Origin: Ctena decussata
Taxonomy: Eukaryota; Mollusca; Bivalvia; Lucinida; Lucinidae
Direction of reading: 5' to 3'
Length of the DNA stretch: 64,000 nt
Assembly: GCA_963989385.1 (NCBI GenBank)
Contig: OZ022508.1
Coordinates: 33,192,166 to 33,256,165, forward strand
Notes under the pieces: model-generated
The model's database searches: none
Seen by the model: only the letters and a program-made list of their open reading frames with translations
Told to the model about the DNA's origin: nothing
Position numbers and translations under genes: made by a program
Shown: piece after piece, positions 48,380-58,100 of the stretch
How positions within the stretch are numbered: the first letter of the stretch is position 1
How the letters are laid out: each line of letters starts with the position of its first letter

Positions 48380-48860
48380 CATACATTCAACCTCATTTAG
48401 ATTTTTGTAACATTTTCTAGGGAAATACTTTATTAGCTAATAAAAAAAAAACGTTTAGACTATAAAAGCGTGCTTGCCGTGTAATTCTCGATTATGATGA
48501 GGTAGAAAATATTCATGAAGCTATGAACTCTCGGGGTATTATGTCTATATATGACCGAATATTTTTGAGGAAAGCAAAGTTCATTTTTAAGGTTTACGAT
48601 GGAATTTCTCCATCATATATATCCGAAAGTTTTGACATAAGAAACGCTCATGACAGTATCACAGCCCTAAGATCATCAACAGTTGGTTCCTCTATACCTC
48701 CTAAACTTGAAAAAAACTTCTTAGAAAAGCATGAAATATTCAGGATCGAAAACATGGAATGGCCTACCCAATAACAAAAAAGAAGCACAGTCCATTGTGA
48801 CATTTCATAAAAGATGCATAAATAAGTTATATAGTTAGTTAAGTAATTTAAATTTTACTT
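48380..48860 (+). pseudogene. Non-LTR retrotransposon RT C-terminal remnant
   Basis: Three-part match to the end of LINE ORF2: YIQPHLDFCNIF (about 48393-48420), a broken ACRVILDYDE segment (about 48465-48500), MSIYDRIFLRKAKFIFKVYD in the frame at 48523, and, after a frame change, GSKTWNGLPNNKKEAQS (48743-48790). Several stops and shifts make it a fossil. A (CTTA)n tail at 49150-49180 after ttaaataaagtcatt may be its 3' end. Confidence 0.65.
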
Positions 48861-50533
48861 TCTTCCAGTACTTATACCTAATATGGTTTACTAATAAGAT
48901 CAATTTCTTTTGTAAAAAACATAAATATTAAATAACAGGTCAGTTAGCTTCCTATTTGCTCTGTCTCTGATCAAAGACCTTGTACCATTTTGTTTTTGTT
49001 TGTTTGTTTGGTGTGATTTTGTTTTATGTGTAAATGCTCTTCACCATTTCTTGCATGTATATATGTAAAATGTTGTACAGTTCGTTTGAGGGTCTCATGG
49101 AAGATTAGTTTTATTGCTAAATTCGTTAGCCTCGTTAAATAAAGTCATTACTTACTTGCTTGCTTGCTTACTTACTTACTAAAAATAGAAAATAATAAAT
49201 ACATGTATAAGGGTTTCATTTGTTTCGTTTAATTCGTTCTTGTTGTCAATTTTGATGCTTTAGTTCGTCTGTTGTGTGTTGTGTGACTGGTGTTCTTTAG
49301 TTGAGTTTAGCCATTGCAGAAGCTAAGGGCGAGGGTTTGGATCTAGTAAAACTAGTTTAATCCCACCCCACCCCACACTCCTCTCGGTCATCTATTACTC
49401 ACGTTCCAAAGCGGCATTTCTGTTGTGGTTCCTCAGTTGTTACATGTTCTTAAGTCTGCTCGTCTATGGTCATCTAGCAATATTGTCACATGTATAGCTG
49501 CCCATTTTGTTTTCTGTTTTGTTTTGTAAGGTGATGATCACTAGTTTGCAGAACTTAGCAGGTGCTTACTTTAAAGGCCCAATTGCTCTATCAGCATGAA
49601 AAAAATTATCGTGAGGTATCGCTGCAAGCTTCTCACCATAGTTTCGTCATTGTAACTGACCGCAATTATCCAAATTTAAATAAATAAAACATCCGTGAGT
49701 TTAGCATAAAAAAGGTTTAAAAAATTATTTAAGTCATTTTAGTGGGCAACTAAAATGACCTACTTTCGATTTCATAAACTTAAATAAAATGGTAAAAATA
49801 CAATGTACAGGCGTGGGGCCCCGTTCACTGTCCCGCTACTGTTTATATTGCATCGTCCAACGGGAAACAAGAAGAAATAAATTGTACTTTTGCGGAGCGA
49901 TCTGTCGTTTTTCAAAAACATGCTCCCCATACTTTTTCAGTTATGTGGATCAATATATTCACACCAGCCCATATTTTTTCACCAAAACGTGAAGGTTGAA
50001 GCGTTTTTCGTAATGATTTGTGTTGAGACGTTTTTACCACTGATATGACTATGGAGACTTTATAGTAAGTACTTTTAGTTGTTTCTCACAATTAGGAATA
50101 GAAATATGCAGGACTTGTTCATGTTAAAGAGGATATATAATATAAAAGAGCAAAGACTAATTTTCTGCGAAAAAAATCTAAATAACTATGGTAATTAAAA
50201 TGTAGTTAGGCCTGAAGGCACTTGGATGCATTAATAAAAGCGTCCCAGCATTTTTTCAACTCTTTCATACATTATCAGTCTGAGCAGTTAAAAAGAAGCA
50301 GTATGTGTCCAAATTTTTGTCGAGAAAACACAGGAAAGTTTTTTTAAGTTGAATAGGTTCGCCTACACACCTGTCTTGGTCACAGTAATATAGTATTTAT
50401 ACTGTATGTGTGATATAGATATACTTAATTATCATATATCTAATGAATGCATCTAGTTTACGTGCACTTTATACATGGTCAACATTTGAGAATAAGCTAC
50501 TGAATTCATCTGATCTGTCTTATAAATTGGAGC
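48861..50533. other. Intergenic with LINE tail and repeat fragments
   Basis: (CTTA)n-type tail at 49140-49185. A copy of the tagtaaaactagtttaatcc / ccaaagcggcatttctgttg block is at 49325-49440 (compare 47810-47900). The rest has no feature I can name. Confidence 0.4.
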
Positions 50534-50780
50534 AGGGCCGCATAGCGCAGTCGGTAGTGTGCCTGACTTGTAAGCCAGAGGTCCTGGGTTCGATACACGG
50601 TCCGGCCATTAACTTTCGTTTCCCCTTCTGCTGATTCAAGAAGGGCAGTTGTCAGTTACTGGTGAAAGTAAGTGCTAAGGAGGTCTAAGCCTGCCCAGGA
50701 ATAGTGTGGTTAGGTTAACTGACCGTTCCGACATGATCATAGCTGTTTACCGTGGACGTTAAACAATAACACAACAACAG
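50534..50780 (+). mobile_element. tRNA-headed SINE, plus copy (anticodon-position TGT)
   Basis: The tRNA-like head 50536-50608 carries cctgacttgtaagccag as anticodon arm and ggttcgatacac as T arm, with GGCC/GGCC acceptor pairing. Then follow the shared body and ataacacaacaac tail. Unpaired T-arm bases show decay. Not a functional tRNA gene. Confidence 0.8.
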
Positions 50781-50884
50781 TCTTATAAATTGATGACGGA
50801 GTTGGAACAAATTATTGCTGGGACGTCATTCTTAATGCATTAAAGTACCTTCAGACCCAAGTATATTTCCAATAACAATATTCA

Positions 50885-51130
50885 TTTTTTATATTATTGC
50901 AATGAAGGAATGAAGAGAGCTGCATGCTGCTCTATTGTACGACGAACATTAGAGTACTACTCCACTCTCTGTAACCCGTACCAGAATGACCAGATTTATA
51001 ACCTGTAGATGGTCCAGATGAGAGCGACAAAATATGCAACTAACAGATATCACGATACAAGCAGCATTTCTGATATGGTGTCCTACCTACATTGGGAATC
51101 ATTGAAGTCCGGAAGAATAACCCAGCCAGC
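50885..51130 (+). pseudogene. Non-LTR retrotransposon RT fragment
   Basis: Reads RRTLEYYSTLCNPYQNDQIY, stop, then MVQMRATKYATNRYHDTSSI + SDMVSYLHWESLKSGRI. This is the typical segment after the RT palm in CR1/jockey-like LINEs (VRPxLEYxSxVWxPY, LExVQRRAARFxxxxY, LxWxxLxxRR). One in-frame stop, both ends lost. Confidence 0.7.
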
Positions 51131-51504
51131 AAAAAACTATTTTTGATAAAGATATATGTCGTTATATTAGTAAGTAGTATTCACGTAATAATTTATGCTT
51201 AATTTGAATTATCTAATTTTAATTTTACAAGACGAAAGAATAAAAGGCTTTTGTCGGTTTGCAAAATGATGCTGAACGCTGATTGAATTTCTATCAGTCT
51301 TTCACATTTCATTCCTACTATTTCCGACCATCTGACATGTGGTGCTTATTTTGATGGGATGTGCTTCATCTATATTTTCCCAATTTCTTTTCTAGTTGTA
51401 AAATTTACTAAACGATAGACAAATACAAATTCAAAGACAGTGTAGAATGCATTGGGTTAAAGGGTTAAAATATATCAAGGTGTATAGGTTCAATGACATG
51501 TGGC

Positions 51505-51895
51505 TTACTGTTTGCTTCCCTTCAGAACTGATCTCTTCGAGGATTAGGTATGCTCTTGGAAGGGAGAATTATACAAAGATTACTCTTTTGGAGCCGGTCC
51601 CCATTTCGGATGGTAGGCAAAAAATAAAATGTGGGGAAAGAGCTGCTTCTGCACGGACATGGCTTTTCGCCACTTTACGCAAAGGAGGCAACTCTTGTAG
51701 CTTCCCGTTTGCTTCCCTGCAGAACTGGTCCCTTTCAGGATTGAGTATGCTCTTGGAAGGGAGAACTTTCTCCTGAGATACAAATTTTACACTTTTGGAG
51801 CTGTTCCCCATTCTGGAGGGTAGACAAAAAATAAAAATACGGCGAAAGAGCTGCTTCCCCAAAAGAAGCGTACCCTTTTGAAGATGACATCTCTT
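51505..51895 (+). repeat. Tandem duplication of about 193 bp, R1-related
   Basis: cagaactgatctcttcgagg...atgctcttggaagggagaat recurs 193 bases later as cagaactggtccctttcagg...atgctcttggaagggagaac. Other words (gtttgcttccct, agagctgcttc, ccccattctgg) resemble R1. Confidence 0.5.
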
Positions 51896-53405
51896 AATAA
51901 ATCTGAACATATATAATAAGAAAATACTGATACTCAGATTTTAGGTGAATTTTCACTTATGTACATATGCTGTATCTCCAAATTAAATGCTATCCGTTGG
52001 TTAAGTCTTTTATTAAAGATTGGAATGGAGTTCATTGTAAATGTGCAATGTGTCGATGATGTCCTGTTGCTCGTGGACCTGAGTTTTGTGAACTGTGATA
52101 TTTTAATGCTATGATTATTTTATATTTCATCCTTGTGTATAGATGTTTTTTACCCTGTACATTGCATATTTAATTGGGCTATATGTTTAGATTTGACAGT
52201 TCTCACACCTCTGTAATTTGCCTTGGTTCCATTTTCGGTTTCGGAACAAGGTTCCTTGCCAATTAGCTTGTATGGCTGCAAGGATCCTTTTTCTCTTTCG
52301 CCCCTTTCGACCAAAATGGTTCTGCGAGGGTGATTACTGAACTGCTTTTATTTTTCAGTCTTATCTTATCCTCACACCATACCCTTTTACAAAGTATCAT
52401 TGTTTATTCACTCAGTTATTTAAATTTTATTTGTTTTAAAATATATGTGATAAAATCTCTGATAATTTTAGCATGTTAGTCGGTTTAAAAAGCTCCTGGG
52501 AGCTTGTGTTATTTGTGTTGTACAAATGTACCGACTTGAAAAATAAAATTTACTTTACTTACTTGACTTGACTTGATTTAGTTTTCATTTGTTTGTTTGA
52601 TCTTTTTACGTGCATCTTTTATTTCTGTCGCCATGCTACCAAAACTTAATTGCATATTGTAAATGTTTGTACCTATTGTTGTTGCAATATATGTGAAATA
52701 GAGTGAATAAAGAATTGAAATTGAAATTAAAGACACATATTGTTTGCATAACACTCTAATTGCCGTTTATTGGAATATGGAGAGATGAGATAAGGAATCA
52801 GTAGGGGTCCTAAAAAGGTCTTTTATTTCATACATGTAGAGGCTGCAGTAAAGGGATTTTATGACAATCATAATCACTTAGATAAGAAAATCCTTTGATG
52901 TTGGGAACTGGAAAAGGGTATATTTATTGGAGGTGATTATGAGTGCCACCACTCTCATATAGGCTGAAAATGTGTCCTTAGAGACAAATATTCTTTACTA
53001 TACAGAACACACCCTCAGTCTTTATTAGTTTTATGACCCTGTTATGTCATTACCCACGTGAAATGGGATATTTCCTTTGATCAAATAGCTTTGTCACTGG
53101 ACTGTTGCATAATAGGATTATGAGACCCAATAAACAAGAATATTTGTTTTAAATGAAATAACTAGATAACATGTTGTGATACTTACTTTTTCAACTGGCA
53201 CAGAAAGATTAAATGATGTCGGCTGTTTTTTTATTCTCAATGAAATTAACGGATATGTTAATCTGATATGACAACTAGTATTAATCACCTTGTTTATTGT
53301 TCTAAATAGACCAGTTAATCATGTCCCATCGCTTTTCCCATTCCAATAACCACTGTAGGCTTTAGGTCATCTTGAGGGAACTGACAGTCTTCGGGTGAAC
53401 TGACA
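51896..53405. other. Intergenic with two LINE-like 3' tails
   Basis: 52480-52580 ends in aaataaaatttactttactt + acttgacttgacttga, and 52660-52735 ends in gagtgaataaagaattgaaa + ttgaaatt. Both look like 3' ends of 5'-truncated LINEs with short tandem tails. No gene seen. Confidence 0.45.
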
Positions 53406-54720
53406 GTCTTCAGAAATGCCTGAATTTAAATCTGGTACTCATTTGGGAATGAAACGGTGCACTACAGTTAAAGAGAATATAGTCGAAAATGTTGAGGAAA
53501 ACATAAAAAAAGCCACTAGAACAGTTTATAGCCTGATACCGAGTGGACTCCACGGTCATAATGGACTGGACCCAGTGACATCTGTTCATCTTTATAAAAC
53601 ATATGTTCTTCCGGTACTTCTATATGGAATGGAACTTTTGGTACCTAAAGGACCGCATTTAGAACGTTTAGAACTGTTCCAAAAGAAATTTCTAAAAAGA
53701 ATATTGTCTCTCCCGTCGAATACTGCAGACGTGGCAGTGTATCTACTATCAGGCATACTACCAGTGGAAGCCAGAATTCATCTGAAAGTACTTATCTTTT
53801 TTAATAATATCTGTAATCAGTCCGAGGACAGTATTGAAAAGAGACTTGCACGGCGTCAGTATGCAGTTAAGAATGTTAAGAGTAACAGCTGGTTTATTGA
53901 AGTTAAGAGGATCTTATGGCTGTACGATCTTGACGATATGGAAGTTTATTTGGACAATCCGGTTGAGCGGTTACTATGGAAATCTACAGTGAATACAGCA
54001 ATTTTCTCATATTGGTTAGAGAAGTTGCAAACTCTTAAGCCATTATATGGATCTCTCAAATATCTGAATTCTGACTCAGTAAGACTTGGAAAATTACACC
54101 CAGTTCTGCAAAATAGTACAGGCTCAGCTAGAGAAAATACACGTTTTCCAGTAAAATTGAAAATAATAACTGGTACATATATCCTTCAAACAAATCGGGC
54201 AAAATTCAATGGGAACGAGATTAGTGCAATTTGTCCATTGTGTGGTACTGATCCAGAGACAGTCGAGCATTTCATTTTGATTTGTCCACTTCTTGATGGC
54301 GTTAGACGTCCAGTTTTGAGTCAGCTTATTAAGGAATTCTCAGAACTCTCTAATACTGTTTGGACTAACCTTACTGTGGAGCAGAAAGTTCAGATTATTA
54401 TTGACAGTTCAGTGCTGCTTGGTGTCGGGCGAATTAAGCTGAAGGATTTGACAGCAGTTGAGTATCATAGTCGAAGATTGTTATACATCCTGCATACTCA
54501 TAGATTTAGACTTTAAAGTCAGTGGCGAATAGGTCCAGCAAGGCGGACACTGATACTAATACCTAGAAATAAATATTATAATGAAACTTTAACGCAGAGC
54601 AAGTGTACATATGTATATTCTTGGTGGAGGGATATAGAAGGGATATTCTACCAGCCGTGACGACGCACTCTGGTGCGGTTCTCCTTTGAAGGAGGTCTGG
54701 AACAAGAACAAGAAGAAACA
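53406..54720 (+). mobile_element. 5'-truncated non-LTR retrotransposon (LINE) with intact C-terminal ORF
   Basis: The ORF at 53416-54516 (366 codons) is the C-terminal third of a LINE ORF2: an RT thumb and connection region (LYKTYVLPVLLYGMELLV is a typical post-palm helix) and a zinc-finger C-x2-C-x8-H-x4-C at CPLCGTDPETVEHFILIC. The endonuclease and the RT palm are missing, as expected from 5' truncation. The open frame with no breaks suggests a young insertion. The 3' end is near 54720 (gaacaagaacaagaagaaac). Confidence 0.8.
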
Positions 54721-54962
54721 ATAACGTACTTCACTGTAAACAACACAGTCATCCGCTAAATGTTTAATTTCTTTTCATTTCTTTTCGTTATGGTTTCGTT
54801 TCCAATTTCATAATTAAAATCGATTTTTCAACGATTTAAGTGACCTGGCAGTTAGACAGAGCATTCTTCGTGTCTGATGTTTAACCTCATTACGCATGGA
54901 ACGTACTTCCGGTTTCCATTGCCCGGGTTTGTGCGAAAAAGTGAACTTTGTTTACGTTGACA

Positions 54963-55106
54963 ATGTTGTACTTAACAGTGTTTTATGGTTTATTTTTGGC
55001 AGCTGTTGCACTTGAAACTGACTTAACAGTTGATGTTGGTGCTGGAAAAATGGAATGCTTCTTTCAGAACATCAAGAAAGCGACAGGCCTCGAAGTTGAA
55101 TATCAG
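54963..55106 (+). CDS. TMED5: TMED exon 1: signal peptide and first GOLD strand
   Basis: The ATG at 54963 has A at -3. 48 codons, donor gtagtg after TATCAG, phase 0. MLYLTVFYGLFLAAVA is the hydrophobic signal segment, followed by the mature start and MECFFQNIKKATGLEVEYQ, which parallels KECFYQ...LEIEYQ in TMED5. Confidence 0.87.
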
Positions 55107-58100
55107 GTAGTGAATTCAGCCTGTTAGAAGAGTTTGTGGGGCGCATTGCGGAAGCAGTTCCAGTGAGAATGGAGTGTCAGATGCAGAGCAGATACATGCT
55201 AGCATGCGCAGGACATCCCATACCCATCTCTGGCCTGGCGGCAAATAAAGTCAACAGGTCACTAGTGCTTAAATGTTTACAGGAATATTGTAAATGTTTA
55301 CACCCCAGAGCCGGGCCGGGTAGCGCAATCGGTAGGGCACCTGACTCGTAAGTCAGAGGTCCTGGGTTCGAATCCCGGTCTGGCCACATACTTTCGTTTC
55401 TCCTTCCGCTGATTCAAGAAGGGCAGTTGTCAGTTACTGGCGAAAGTATGTGCACTTAGTACTGGTTAACCGCTTAGGAGGTCTAAGCCTGCCCAGGAAT
55501 AGTGTGGTTAGGTTAACTGACCGTCCCGACATGACCTTAGTTGTTTACCGTGGACGTTAAGCATCAAATCAACCAACCAACCAAATTACACGTACAATCT
55601 CTTGAAAAAGAAACAATCCCTCTTTTTTAGCTCACCTGAGCCAGCGGCTCCAGGGGAGCTTATAGGATGGTAAGGCCCCGTCGTTGTCCGTCCGTCGTCC
55701 GTCCACAATTTCAAATGATTTCTCCTCTGAAACTGCTGGGCCGATTGTAACCAAATTTCATATAGAGCCTCCTGGGACCTTAGGAACGAAAAGTTGTTCA
55801 AACGGTCCTGGTCACATGACCAACATGGCCGCCATGCCCATATATGGTAAAAACCTGAAAAAATCTTCTCCAGAACCAATAGACCGATGGCCTTGAAACT
55901 TGATATGTAGCATCGGGTACGCAAGTACTACCAAGATTGTTCAAATTATGACCTTGGGTTAACCTTGACCTTTTTTTATGGTAAGGTCAAATTTGCTTCC
56001 TTATGCTTTTATATGGCAAGTTGCTACAACATAAGATATCATGGAAACTGTTGAAGATTTTGGGCTAAAAATTGGTATCTACAGTTATCTCAATGACTAC
56101 ATGAAGATTTACGAGTACAAGAGGTCAAGGTCATTCTTTGACCTTTGACCCCGAACTCTCATATTTTGATAAGTTCTAACAATCTCCTCAAAGTCAAAAG
56201 CCACTGGGCCATTTGAAACCAAATTTCATATAGAGCCTTCAGGGCTTGAGGGAACAAAAATTTATTTATACGGTCCAGGTCACATGACCAACATGGCCAC
56301 CATGCCCATATATGGTAAAAACCTTTAAAAATCTTCTTCTCCAGAACCAGTTGACCGATGGCCTTGAGACTTGGTATGTAGCATTGGGTATTTGAGTACT
56401 ATCAAGATGTTCATATTATGACCTTGTGTTGACCTTGACCTTTTTTACGGCATGGTCAAATATGGGAAAATGCTAGAACATGAGATTTCATGATAAGTTT
56501 TGAAGATTTTGGCCTAAAAACTGGTATATACAGTCATCTTAATGGGTACCAAAAGATTTGTGAGTACAAGAGGTCAAGGTCATTCTTTGACCTTTGACCC
56601 AGAACTCTCAAATTTTGACAGTTTCAAACAATCTCCTTAAAAACCACAAGGCCAATTGTGACCTTTTTATAGAGCCTCCAGAGGTGGAGGGAATAAAAAA
56701 AAATTCTAACGGTCCTGGTCACATGACCAACATGGCCACTATGCCCATATATGGTAAAAACCTTTAAAAATCTTCTTCTCCAGAACCAATTGACCGATGG
56801 CCTTGAGACTTGGTATGTAGCATTGGGTACTTGAGTACCATCAAGATTGTTCAAATTATGACCTTGTGTTGACCCTGACTGTTTTTACAGTAAGGTCAAA
56901 TATGGGAAAATGCTAGAACATAAGATTTCATGGAAAGTTTTGAAGATTTTGGCCTAAAAATTGGTATATACAGTTGTCTTAATGAGGTCATGAAGAATTA
57001 TGAGTACAAGAGGTCAAGGTCATTTCTTGACCTTTGATCCAGATCTCTCATATTTAGACATTTTTAACCACTTCCTCAAAAGCCAAAGGGCCAATTGTAA
57101 ACACATTTCATATAGAGCCTCCAGGGGTTGATTGAATAAAAATTTGTTCAAACGGTCCAGGTCACATGACCAACATGGCCACCACTACCACTTATGGTCT
57201 TTAATATTTTTCTTCTCCAGAACCAATACACCTATGGCCTTGAGACTTGGTAAGTAGCATGGAGTACTAGAGTACCACCAAGACTGTTCAAAAGGCGACC
57301 TTGGGTTTACCTTGACCTTTTTTTTGCGGCATGGTCAAATATGGGAAAATGCAAGAACATAAGATTTCATGGAAAGTTTTGAAGATTTTGGCCTAAAAGT
57401 GGTATATATGGTTGTCTTAATGAGTACATGAAGATTTATGAGTACAAGCTGTCATGGTCATTCTTTGACTTTTGACCCACGACTCATATTTTGACAATTT
57501 CAGACATGATAAGAAAAAGCCACTTTGCCAATTGCCCAGGTGAGCGATTCAGGGCCTCATGGCCCTCTTGTTTCTTCTTCTTCCTGGTGAATGATTGTCC
57601 TTGTCACCAGTAAACAATTCTGATTCTCGGATTCAATAAAACCTGATCATTACATCAGAGGACTGTTCTGTGGTGGAAGAAAGCCTAAAGTAGTTCTCAG
57701 CTGTATAGATACTCTGTGAAACCATCTCAACCCCGAAGGGAACAGACAACCATTCATACATGCCAGCACAGGGTTTGAACCTATGCAGCAGTGGTGTGTA
57801 GCCAGTCTACGGTTTAAAGGTAAACCTCGGTACTGACTGAGCTATCGGGGCCGTTTAAACGACCATTACCCCCACCCCCCCCCCCCCCCCCCCCCCCCCC
57901 CCACCCCACCCCCGACATTAAGCGTTACTAAATGTCGAATCCAATCATGCGCTGTCATTTACGGGGGTCACCTTAAAGTTGAAACTAATCGACGGTATTA
58001 AAAACATATTTTGACAGCAATTATTTTCCCACAATTTATAAAACATAGGAAATGGTTAATCTGATTATTAATAATTACTGTCAATGTTACAAACTGCAAT

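Noticed and set aside
55314..55386. A tRNA-Thr gene
   Set aside because: It folds well, but it is followed by the same body and tail as the copies at 14138 and 50534, so it is the head of a SINE.
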